Source of the DNA: PALSA-612 sp963776735
GTDB taxonomy: Bacteria > Actinomycetota > Thermoleophilia > Gaiellales > Gaiellaceae
Direction of reading: 5' to 3'
DNA length: 64,000 nucleotides
NCBI GenBank assembly: GCA_963776735.1
Contig: CAVZNV010000017.1
Coordinates: 1 to 64,000, forward strand
Shown: in pieces, positions 17,901 through 23,967 of the stretch
How the letters are laid out: each line of letters opens with the position of its first letter
Numbering within the stretch: position 1 is the first letter of the stretch
Notes under the pieces: model-generated
Databases searched by the model: none
Seen by the model: the letters and a program-made list of their open reading frames with translations, nothing else
Told to the model about the DNA's origin: nothing
Position numbers and translations under genes: made by a program

Positions 17901-18134
17901 CACGGGGCCGCTCTTGCGCCAGCGCAGGCGGTAGAAGCGGTAGCAGCCAAACGTGAGGCCCTGGCCGGCGTCGACGCGAGTCTCGCAGTCGAACACGAGC
18001 AGGAACCGCGGCCTCCGCGCCGGATCGAGTCTTGGCTCTGGCCGCGCCTTGCGTCGACGTGGCCGTGTGCTCTTCGGCGTCTCTGGGAGTGCGTGGGCGC
18101 GGACGGCAACCGGCAGCGGATCGCTTCCGTTCAC
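14976..18134 (-). CDS. Family-B DNA polymerase with C-terminal HTH
   Basis: This protein has 1052 residues; the GTG start overlaps the upstream stop by 4 bases. The proofreading exonuclease motifs are intact: FDCET (D49, E51), VVTFNALFDL (N155, D159) and DYCREDVDA (Y280, D284). The polymerase motifs are intact too: motif A YLDFASMFPT (D369), motif B KPTTNSASYG (K540, N544, Y548), motif C FCDTDS (D622, D624) and the KRY motif at 709-711. The spacing fits PolB enzymes of mobile elements. An unusual feature is the C-terminal segment, about residues 965-1012 (LPALRLVSMTRLVTASGLPE ... RRPRPQQHNTL), an HTH resembling the tail of the Cas1 at 20885. It would copy the element DNA. It shows no similarity to the host replicative polymerase, which is family C in bacteria. 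Confidence 0.9.
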   Translation of the reverse strand: MNGSDPLPVAVRAHALPETPKSTRPRRRKARPEPRLDPARRPRFLLVFDCETRVDAGQGLTFGCYRFYRLRWRKSGPVLSCLEEGVFYADDLAERDPAGFRCLKRYVATKLAETVREPVGGVEPRPDLRLRSRAEFVEHVLRNALKAEATVVTFNALFDLTRLSVKWGAARRKGFEGGFSLTVSEWQDEQGIRRENSFRERLLVKPIDSRRARIGRSHGRRGTDTDTDEATGGGFLDCRTLAYALSGEGQSLESACRAFGVSYRKRKVTHGRITSRYVDYCREDVDATADLYQALASEYERWGLALPPTRAYSPASLAKAMLREADVQPVLRRQPDFPEEVLGYAMVAYYGGRAECRIRKVPVPVCYLDFASMFPTVCTLIGLWELLSCRRVGVVEEDPAKVEAWLSALTVDDCFDPELSPKLNGLALIQPAGEMLPVRARYAAGGTYGIGVNPLTSDEPLWYTLPDLVAARLNGQTPRLLRVLRFKPVGKTRGLRTLRVRGSRPIDPGREDVFKALVEERRRLGVGTGRKTPPTAVALKPTTNSASYGIHAELNRQEPKADPVAVTVHGLDRFTSEVSTVEEPGEFYFPPLASLATGGARLMLALLERLVLDAGGVWAFCDTDSGAIVASDHSRLIPCPGGPTRDGHGRECVRALGSDEVDQIIERFTALNPYDPAFVPGSILELEPENLDPVTGKRRRLFCYAISAKRYCLYTLSEQGEPRLVKWSEHALGGFYLNPTDPEIDDRDWVRQAWEWILRQALGLDTTEPAWLDTPAISRFTATHPRLLRPFKHWNRTKPYARQVKPGNFLLIAHITPGGHPAGTDPEHFILVAPYEPDPTKWQRLPWTNLHAPEGPTYRITDQSLIDRGGHALPAGVVGVRTFRDVLDRYRTHPEPKSLAPDGRPCTRATTGLLDPRPIRALSITHVGKETNLLDEIQAGLIGDEDEVLTEYRHLDRDTWLAVELPALRLVSMTRLVTASGLPERTIQYARAGRRPRPQQHNTLITACAAIARGELVARGAAAPPDDLDCLRHFVRARESVRSSPEAPPHPP

Positions 18135-18958
18135 GACCCCAGCTCTCCCAGGTACTGGTCGAGGACGGCGAGTGCCTGCCTGTCGTCTCGGGCGGCGGCG
18201 AGCGCAGGCAGCAACGCCAGGAATGCGCGCTCGATGAGCGCAAGCTGGCTGAGCGCATCGGTCAGCCGGCCGAGCTGAGCGTCTGTCGGTTCAGGCAGAT
18301 CGAGCTCGACCGTCGCCTCCACGAGTTCGGCCATCGCTGCGGCGTCGCGCTCGCTCATCCGCCGCAGCCGGTCGCCCCAGTGCCGCTCGATCGTCTCTAG
18401 CGACCGGGCGGCCTCGGCCGCCGAGTCAGAGGCCGCCGCAAGCGTCTGCAAGTAGGGGCGCTGATCGGGCGTCCTCTCCAGGCCCTCCCGGGCCGCCTGC
18501 GAGAGAAGCGCGAACAGCTGCGCGAACTGCGCCGCCGGGGCCACTAGCGGCCTGCCCTTCGGGTGCCTACCGCCTCGGGCCTGGCTGGCGCGCTTAACAG
18601 GCTCGGGGCCGAGTCGACGCTCCCCTGTCGGAAGCAGGGCGAGCAGCAGCCGACGCAGCTGGGCCGCCAGCCGGTCGACTACCAACGCCTGGGCGCAGCC
18701 GTGCTCCCCCGCCTCGGCGGTCGTGAGCGAGTAGACAGAGGTGATGCCGGCGATCAGCGCGTAAACGATCTCGGTCTCGGTCGGTGTTCGGTCGTGCGCG
18801 AGCGGCACACCCGCCTGGCGCAGGGCGGCGTCCAAGAGCAGGTGATGTCGGTCGCAGGCGGGAACGGTCAGGCTGGGAACGTTGACCACCCCCGCAAGAT
18901 GATGCGAAACAGCCTCCTGCCCGCAGACGATGCAGCTGAGATCGGGCCGCGCGTTCAC
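18131..18958 (-). CDS. HNH-like zinc-binding protein
   Basis: This 275-residue protein starts at GTG 18958, directly after the stop of the HTH gene, and its stop overlaps the polymerase start by 4 bases. The N-terminus has a treble-clef-like pattern, CIVCGQEAVSHHLAGVV ... PACDRHHLLLDAAL, as in HNH endonucleases where C-x2-C precedes paired histidines. The remainder is helical with no further nuclease core, so it may be a reduced HNH protein or only a zinc-binding adaptor. HNH nucleases are common cargo of casposons. The nuclease call is an inference. Confidence 0.5.
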   Translation of the reverse strand: MNARPDLSCIVCGQEAVSHHLAGVVNVPSLTVPACDRHHLLLDAALRQAGVPLAHDRTPTETEIVYALIAGITSVYSLTTAEAGEHGCAQALVVDRLAAQLRRLLLALLPTGERRLGPEPVKRASQARGGRHPKGRPLVAPAAQFAQLFALLSQAAREGLERTPDQRPYLQTLAAASDSAAEAARSLETIERHWGDRLRRMSERDAAAMAELVEATVELDLPEPTDAQLGRLTDALSQLALIERAFLALLPALAAARDDRQALAVLDQYLGELGS

Positions 18959-19579
18959 TCAGCCGGCCAGCTCGTAGATGTCTTCGACCTCGAGTTCGCC
19001 GCGCCTGGCCCACTCGTCGATCGCGTCCGGATCGGTCTCCAACCAGATCCCCGCCACCCGCTTGCCCTGGAAGCGGCGCAGCCGCCGGTCATCACCAGAC
19101 CGCAGGTAGTGGCCGATCGCCGACCAGTGCGCGCCGATCAGCGACGCCCTACGTGATCCACGCACCGGCACCTGATGCTCAACACCGCCCTGGCCGAGCA
19201 CGCTCATCACGCGCAACAACCGATCGCCCGGTCGTGCCCGGTAGCCGCCACCGTCCCGATCCAACGCCGGTCCCGCGTGGCGCAGCATCGCCGCCGGTGT
19301 CGTTCCCGCCCGCTTCGCCGCCTCCGTCAGCGTCAGCCCTTCCCGCCGCATGTACGCGAGCCCTTCTAGCGCCCGGCGCCTGCCTTCCAGTTCCGACGGA
19401 TGCAGCGACCCAAGGACACCGGCGCTCGGGGCCGGTCGAGGCGCCCGCTGCTGCGCATACCAGGACGAGAATCCCTTCCGTCTGGCCAGAAAGTTCCGGT
19501 AGGCGCGCTCGCTGTGGAACCAGCGCCCGTACTTGCGCGACCAGTACGGGTTCGCGCGCGTGATCGGCGCCCGCGCCAC
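18959..19579 (-). CDS. HTH DNA-binding protein of the element
   Basis: This 206-residue basic protein starts at GTG 19579, which overlaps the stop of the upstream gene by one base (TAGTG). The N-terminal half is rich in aromatic and basic residues (PYWSRKYGRWFHSERAYRNF). A helix-turn-helix follows (RREGLTLTEAAKRAGTTPAA), then a region (YRARPGDRLLRVMSVLG ... SAIGHYLRSGDD) that recurs in hypothetical actinobacterial proteins. Its place directly upstream of the HNH-like and polymerase genes suggests it controls or guides the element. Function not established. Confidence 0.6.
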   Translation of the reverse strand: MARAPITRANPYWSRKYGRWFHSERAYRNFLARRKGFSSWYAQQRAPRPAPSAGVLGSLHPSELEGRRRALEGLAYMRREGLTLTEAAKRAGTTPAAMLRHAGPALDRDGGGYRARPGDRLLRVMSVLGQGGVEHQVPVRGSRRASLIGAHWSAIGHYLRSGDDRRLRRFQGKRVAGIWLETDPDAIDEWARRGELEVEDIYELAG

Positions 19580-20220
19580 TACCGCGACCCTCTCGGCCCG
19601 CGTCGGTCTGCGATCGCAAGGCGCTGCACCCGGACCGGAGGTGGATCCGGTGGTGGTTCAGGCTCGGCGTCGTCTAATCGGCCCGGCGAGCGCGCCCGAG
19701 CCGACGCGCCGCGACGAGCGACACGCCGACGAGCAGGCCGCGACCGCGCCGGCATCGGCCGAACTCGAACCGACAGAGGCGCAGATCGAACTCGAACGCC
19801 AACGTCGGCCCGGGAGGCGCGCGCTTGCTGCTGCCACCATCCAAGCCGCCAGGCGACACGAGCCGCTTGGTCACCGGCCACCATCCGTTCGCGAAGTCTC
19901 GCGAGACGGAGCCGTTCCTCGGCCTCGGGCGATCCCGGGTCCGGCCGCCACGGCGGCAAGTCCACCGACCGGTTGATACCGAGCACGTCGCACGCCAAAT
20001 CCTCAAGCCCATCGCAGTAGCTGCGCAGCGTCCGCCGCAACCAAGCTGCCTGCAACTCGTCGCGTTCTGAGCAGTCGGAAAGATCGGGGTCGATAGTGCG
20101 CAAGAGCGCGTCGACCGCGCCGCACGCACGCGCCAACTCGACGACAAGCGCATCGCGCGCATCCGCGACACCAGTCTCGGATTGATCTTCCGAGACGTTG
20201 GCTAACCTGATCCTGTTCAA
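19579..20220 (-). CDS. Hypothetical helical protein, first gene of the PolB operon
   Basis: This reading frame of about 213 codons opens at TTG 20220. No ATG or GTG lies near the N-terminus and no strong ribosome site is visible, so the start is uncertain. Residues 20-125 are helical and acidic, with conserved-looking LRTIDPDLSDCSERDELQAA and LEDLACDVLGIN. The last 80 residues are Arg/Pro-rich and low in complexity, probably disordered. It stops at TAG sharing its G with the next GTG, which supports translation as part of the operon. I do not recognise the family. Confidence 0.5.
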   Translation of the reverse strand: MNRIRLANVSEDQSETGVADARDALVVELARACGAVDALLRTIDPDLSDCSERDELQAAWLRRTLRSYCDGLEDLACDVLGINRSVDLPPWRPDPGSPEAEERLRLARLRERMVAGDQAARVAWRLGWWQQQARASRADVGVRVRSAPLSVRVRPMPARSRPARRRVARRGASARARSPGRLDDAEPEPPPDPPPVRVQRLAIADRRGPRGSR

Positions 20221-20239
20221 ACCCTGCCGGGATCGTAGC

Positions 20240-20389
20240 GGGGGCGCAGGATGCTTCTCGCGCCCCCATTCCGGCTCTCATCTCCCGCGAAGTAAATGCC
20301 GCACTCGGGCGGTAATCGACGCCCTTGGCGTAGTAGAATTCGAACCCCAAACACAAAATGCCCCCGCGACGCTCGAAACGTCCGGGGGC
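20240..20389. promoter_or_regulatory. Divergent promoter region with two GC hairpins
   Basis: Between the two element operons are two inverted repeats: gggggcgc / gcgccccc at 20240-20267, which is 20 bases before the minus-strand start, and gcccccg / cgggggc at 20360-20389, about 22 bases before ATG 20412. The DNA between them (20300-20358) is the least GC-rich part of the element and probably holds both promoters. The near-symmetrical placement suggests operator or attenuator function, or recognition sites for the element's own HTH proteins. Confidence 0.45.
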
Positions 20390-20411
20390 CGGCACCAGGA
20401 GGTGAGTCCTG

Positions 20412-20885
20412 ATGCAACCCCACCGTAACGCCCAACTGCGTGGCCTGGCTGTGAGCGCAGGTCGTGCAGCCTGGTTTCACCGTCGACGCATCGCCGCCAC
20501 AGTCGGCTGCGTAGCGATCGCCGCCGCGCTCGTCGCCTCCGGCCCGCTGCTACTTGCCCTTGCGCTTGCCGAGCGGCACCAGACCAGGAGGCGCAGGAAC
20601 CTGCTCGGGCTGATCATCATCGCCGCACTCGCGTTCGCAATCGCGTGGCTCTGGCGTGAGGCGCGGCGGCACCCCCTTGAGCCGCGCGGCCTTTGGCATC
20701 CCTGCCACCAGTGCGGCACACCGATCACCGACCGGTCACGAGCGCGCTACTGCTCCAGCCTCTGCCGCCGCCTCGCCCGTGCTGAAGCCCAAGCCAACGC
20801 GGGCGACCAGCGGGCGACGTCCCGGCTCTCGTGGCTCGCCCGGGAAGACCGCCACGACCCGGCCTGGGGCGAGGTGCCGTTCTAG
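20412..20885 (+). CDS. Membrane protein with C-terminal zinc finger
   Basis: This 157-residue protein has an excellent ribosome site (aggaggtga, 6 bases before ATG 20412). Two hydrophobic helices lie at about residues 28-53 (CVAIAAALVASGPLLLALAL) and 63-82 (LLGLIIIAALAFAIAWLW). A cytoplasmic zinc-binding tail follows with CHQCGTPITDRSRARYCSSLC, a C-x2-C/C-x3-C knuckle with a basic helix, resembling the finger in the neighbouring Cas1. Its stop TAG shares a base with the GTG of cas1, so the two are co-translated. A membrane-anchored DNA-binding partner of Cas1 would be unusual; the role is unknown. Confidence 0.65.
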   Translation: MQPHRNAQLRGLAVSAGRAAWFHRRRIAATVGCVAIAAALVASGPLLLALALAERHQTRRRRNLLGLIIIAALAFAIAWLWREARRHPLEPRGLWHPCHQCGTPITDRSRARYCSSLCRRLARAEAQANAGDQRATSRLSWLAREDRHDPAWGEVPF

Positions 20886-22441
20886 TGGCCGCCGATCAGC
20901 GTCGCGAGCAAACCCGTGACTACCGGCTCGGCCCGCTACCGCTGCGCCGCCGCGGCAGCGTCCTGGTCGTCGACGGGTACGCGACCACGCTCCGCGTCAC
21001 ACGTGGCCGGCTCCACGTTCGCTCCGGTTCAGGCCCGCAGGTGACCGAGCAGGCGTTCACCCGCACCGACGGCCTGGCGCGGCTGGTTGTGCTCGGCCGC
21101 GCCGGCACCCTCACACTCGCCGCGTTGGGCTGGCTCGCCGACCTCGGAATCCCGGTCATCTGCCTCGACCGCGACGGCCGCACCCTCGCCATCTCCGGCC
21201 AGCTTGGCCGGGACGAACCCAAACTCCGCCGAGCCCAGGCCCTCGCCGCCGACAACACTACTGGCGCCACCATCGCCCGCACCCTGCTCACCCGCAAGCT
21301 CGAAGGGCAACTCCAGGTCGCCGCCAACCTGCCGAACCTCGACGCAGCGCTCACCGCCCATGCCGCGATCACGGCGGCACTCGCCGACCTGGAGCAGGCA
21401 GACACGATCGAGCTAATGCGCCAGGCCGAGTCACAGGCCGCACGCGGCTACTGGCAGGCCTGGACGTCGACACCGCTCACCTTCGCCCGCAGAGACACAG
21501 ACCGTGTCCCCGACAACTGGCGGACGTTCGGCAGCCGCACGTCGCCGCTTTCGGGCGGGCCGCGCCTCGCGATCACGCCCGGCTGCGTGCTGCTCAACTT
21601 CCTCTACGCGTTGGCCGAGCAGGAAGCCGCGCTCGCCCTCCGGGCGGTCGGGCTCGACCCCGGCATAGGCATCGTCCACCGAGACCAAGCCGCCCGCGAC
21701 TCACTCGCCCTCGACCTGCTCGAAGCGGTCAGACCTACGGTCGACCAGTACCTGCTTACGCTCCTGCGCGAGCGCACCTTCGCCGCCCGTGACTTCTACG
21801 AAACCCGCCGCGGCCCCGTCCGTATCCTCCCGCCGCTCACCCACCAGCTCGCGCAGACCCTTCCCGTCTGGGCGGAGCAGCTGGCGCCGCTCGCGGAGCG
21901 GGTCGCCGAGGCACTGCTCGCCGATCGACCCACCCCGCTAACGCAAGCCCGGCGAAGCGCCGGCCGCAACCAGCAGCGGCGGCGCAAGCCCGTTCAGCGA
22001 CGCTCAGCGGCACGGGTGCCGTCGGCCTGCCGCACCTGCGGCGTAGTCCTCGACGACCCAGGTCGCACCCACTGCAACGACTGCCTCCCCGACTTCCGAA
22101 CGGAGCAGCAAGCCGACTTCGCCGACGCCGGCCCGAAGGCGCTCGCGCAGCTCCGCCGGGCGGCCGCTGATCCGGCGCACGGAGGGAACGCGGGACGCCG
22201 TCGCGCGGAGACGATGCGACGTCATCACCGTGAAGGCTCCGAGCAGCACGAACCGACCGACCCCGAAGAGTTTGAGCGCGAGATTCTCCCCGCCATCCAG
22301 ACGATCCCGCTCAGACGACTCGCCGCGGCCACCGGGCTCTCGCTCCGCTACTGCGCGCTGATCCGATCAGGCGAGCGCGTGCCTCGGCCGCAGCACTGGG
22401 CGGGGTTTGTCCGCGTCGCTGTGGACACACCTCGAACCTGA
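20885..22441 (+). CDS. cas1: Cas1-family integrase with zinc finger and HTH (casposase-like)
   Basis: This 518-residue protein starts at GTG 20885, one base overlapping the previous stop. The Cas1 core spans about residues 15-345: a beta-rich N-terminal domain (GSVLVVDGYATTLRV) and a helical catalytic domain with E182 in QAESQAARGYWQ, H265 in GLDPGIGIVHRD and D277/E280 in LALDLLEAVRP, matching the metal-binding residues of Cas1. An Arg-rich linker leads to a four-cysteine finger (C382, C385, C397, C400) and a C-terminal HTH (about 465-512) like the one ending the polymerase. CRISPR Cas1 proteins lack such tails, while casposases carry HTH extensions. No cas2 or array is present. It probably integrates the element, by analogy with characterised casposases. 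Confidence 0.88.
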   Translation: MAADQRREQTRDYRLGPLPLRRRGSVLVVDGYATTLRVTRGRLHVRSGSGPQVTEQAFTRTDGLARLVVLGRAGTLTLAALGWLADLGIPVICLDRDGRTLAISGQLGRDEPKLRRAQALAADNTTGATIARTLLTRKLEGQLQVAANLPNLDAALTAHAAITAALADLEQADTIELMRQAESQAARGYWQAWTSTPLTFARRDTDRVPDNWRTFGSRTSPLSGGPRLAITPGCVLLNFLYALAEQEAALALRAVGLDPGIGIVHRDQAARDSLALDLLEAVRPTVDQYLLTLLRERTFAARDFYETRRGPVRILPPLTHQLAQTLPVWAEQLAPLAERVAEALLADRPTPLTQARRSAGRNQQRRRKPVQRRSAARVPSACRTCGVVLDDPGRTHCNDCLPDFRTEQQADFADAGPKALAQLRRAAADPAHGGNAGRRRAETMRRHHREGSEQHEPTDPEEFEREILPAIQTIPLRRLAAATGLSLRYCALIRSGERVPRPQHWAGFVRVAVDTPRT

Positions 22442-22448
22442 AGAAGTC

Positions 22449-22476
22449 GGCGGCCCGAGTGTCAGCCCGGGCCGCC
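22449..22476 (+). terminator. Hairpin terminator after cas1
   Basis: ggcggcccg / cgggccgcc form a 9-bp perfect stem with a 10-base loop, 7 bases after the cas1 stop. No T-run follows, as is common in very GC-rich actinobacteria. Confidence 0.6.
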
Positions 22477-22643
22477 CCGCAACGGTCAGACACCACCCAA
22501 GAACGAGCACATCAATCCTTTCAGCCGGTCCGGACGTTGGTCCCGTCCGACCCATGGCGGACACTTTCAGCACTCCAGGAGCGCATTACCTGTGTCAGCA
22601 GGGATCCGGGGTGAATCCGCAGGTCAGATAGGAGGTGAACGCC

Positions 22644-22796
22644 ATGCCCACGACGGGACACAAGTGCGAGCAGTCCGGCATCTACGGAAACGACTGCCAT
22701 GCCAAGCAGATCGCGCTCAGCAAGGGAGAGACCTTCCCCCCTTGCTCGCACTGCCACCAGGCCGCCAACTGGCGGCTGATCCGAGCAACGCAGTAG
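22644..22796 (+). CDS. Small cysteine/histidine-rich zinc protein
   Basis: This 50-residue protein is preceded by a perfect ribosome site (aggaggtga, 6 bases before ATG). The sequence KCEQSGIYGNDCH followed by ALSKGETFPPCSHCHQAANW is typical of a small family of putative zinc-binding proteins, which share 'SGIY', 'KGETFPPC' and C-x2-C. The cysteines and histidines could hold one zinc ion. It lies 202 bases after cas1, beyond a hairpin, so it may belong to the element or to the host. Function unknown. Confidence 0.7.
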   Translation: MPTTGHKCEQSGIYGNDCHAKQIALSKGETFPPCSHCHQAANWRLIRATQ

Positions 22797-22855
22797 CAGC
22801 GCGTTATCCCCTAGAGGTCGCAGCCTCCTAACGGGGATCGCGTGGGGGACGATAC

Positions 22856-22895
22856 CCCAGGAGCGGACCGGTGATGCGCTCCCTCAGCTCCTGGG
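22856..22895. terminator. Hairpin between convergent genes
   Basis: cccaggagc and gctcctggg form a 9-bp perfect stem around a 22-base loop. It lies 60 bases after the small zinc protein and 7 bases beyond the permease stop codon at 22903, so it can end both transcripts. Confidence 0.55.
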
Positions 22896-22902
22896 AGCAC
22901 CC

Positions 22903-23967
22903 CTAGATGACGCCACCCGCAAGGCTCTTGGTGCGGCGCTCGCGGCGGGTTGTTCCTGCTCGTGGGTCGATGACGACGTAGAGGATGTCGACGATCAGGT
23001 TTCCGACGACGACGATGACGGTGATGACGGTGACGACAGCGAGGATGAGTGGGAGGTCGAGGGCGTTCGTGCCGAAGAACGCTCTGACGGCGGTGTTTCC
23101 GAGTCCGTAAATTCCGAAGGCGGCTTCGATGTAGATGCAGACGCCGATCGCGGTTGCGATCTCCATGCCGATCATGGTCAGGATGGTGATGCCGGCGTTT
23201 GGTAGGACGTGGCGGCGCATGATCCGGTTTTCGCTGACGCCTTTTGCTCGGGCGGTGCGGATGAAGTCTTCCTGGAGTGTTTCGTGGACGCTGTTGCGGA
23301 TCATGCGGACGTAGAGGGCGAGGAAGAGCAGCGCGAAGGTGATCCAGGGGAGGATGAGGTGTTCTGCCCAGGCGCCGGGGCCGCTACAAGGGTCGTTGGG
23401 AAAGTGGCCGAACTGGCAGTAGCCGGTCGGTGGTAGCCAGTGCAGTCGGTCTCCGAAGAAGGTGCGGAGCATGAGCCCGACGACCATCGGGTGGGTGCAG
23501 ATCCCGATCAGCGCGATCAGCGAGATCGTTCGGTCGGTGATTGATCCGATGCGTCGGCCGGCGATGGCGCCGAGCGGGATCGCAAGCAGAAGCACGAGTA
23601 GGGCGCCGCCGAGGATGATTGAGAGCGTTTCGCGTGTCTCGATCATCAGGAACGGTTTGATGGGTGCTTCGAGCAGCTTCTGGTCGGCGGTGATGCTTGA
23701 GTTCTCCCAGGAGTTGCCGAAGTCGAGGTGGAGCAGGTGCCAGAGGTAGTCGCCGTACTGCGTCAGGAGTGGTCGGTCGGTGCCGAGCAGGTGGTGGGCG
23801 TGTTGGATTTCCTCATTGGTGAGGTGCTGGACTCTCGGATAGATAAACCTGGCGGGTTCGCTGGGGATGGCCCAGTAGATGAAGAAGGTGATCGTGACCA
23901 TCGCCCAGACCGCGAACAGGCCGGCGGCCAGGCGACGGACGACGAAAGCGACCTTGCTCTTGATCAC
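22903..23967 (-). CDS. ABC transporter permease, DppB/OppB type
   Basis: This 354-residue inner-membrane protein starts at GTG 23967, overlapping the upstream permease stop by 4 bases. The layout matches peptide/nickel permeases: an N-terminal helix (FAVWAMVTITFFIYWAI), the periplasmic domain with LGTDRPLLTQYGDYLWHLL, further helices, and the ATPase-contact loop FIRTARAKGVSENRIMRRHV. The extracellular loop GYCQFGHFPNDPCSG resembles that of the orphan permease at 5728, so the two may be paralogues. No binding protein or ATPase is nearby. Codon use here is visibly less GC-biased at third positions than in the upstream permease. Confidence 0.87.
   Translation of the reverse strand: MIKSKVAFVVRRLAAGLFAVWAMVTITFFIYWAIPSEPARFIYPRVQHLTNEEIQHAHHLLGTDRPLLTQYGDYLWHLLHLDFGNSWENSSITADQKLLEAPIKPFLMIETRETLSIILGGALLVLLLAIPLGAIAGRRIGSITDRTISLIALIGICTHPMVVGLMLRTFFGDRLHWLPPTGYCQFGHFPNDPCSGPGAWAEHLILPWITFALLFLALYVRMIRNSVHETLQEDFIRTARAKGVSENRIMRRHVLPNAGITILTMIGMEIATAIGVCIYIEAAFGIYGLGNTAVRAFFGTNALDLPLILAVVTVITVIVVVGNLIVDILYVVIDPRAGTTRRERRTKSLAGGVI

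Larger units (their letters stand above)
14976..22441. mobile_element. Casposon-like element (PolB, HNH-like, HTH, Zn-finger, Cas1)
   Basis: Two divergent gene sets meet at a 191-base promoter region (20221-20411). Minus strand: a helical protein, an HTH protein, an HNH-like zinc protein and a family-B DNA polymerase. Plus strand: a zinc-finger membrane protein and a Cas1 homologue. No CRISPR repeats, cas2 or interference genes are present. Cas1 plus protein-primed-type or stand-alone PolB plus HNH plus HTH is the diagnostic set of casposons. I found no convincing terminal inverted repeats, so the limits given are those of the outer genes. A 15-base imperfect direct repeat (14853-14867 and 22512-22526) could mark the insertion site but is weak. 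Confidence 0.6.

Noticed and set aside
20318..20352. tRNA-like T-arm (ggttcgaatt on the minus strand)
   Set aside because: The flanking bases do not form a T stem, and no anticodon or acceptor arms follow, so it is not a tRNA gene.
14849..22900. CRISPR array near cas1
   Set aside because: No series of regularly spaced direct repeats is present on either side of cas1 or elsewhere in the window; the hairpins found are single.
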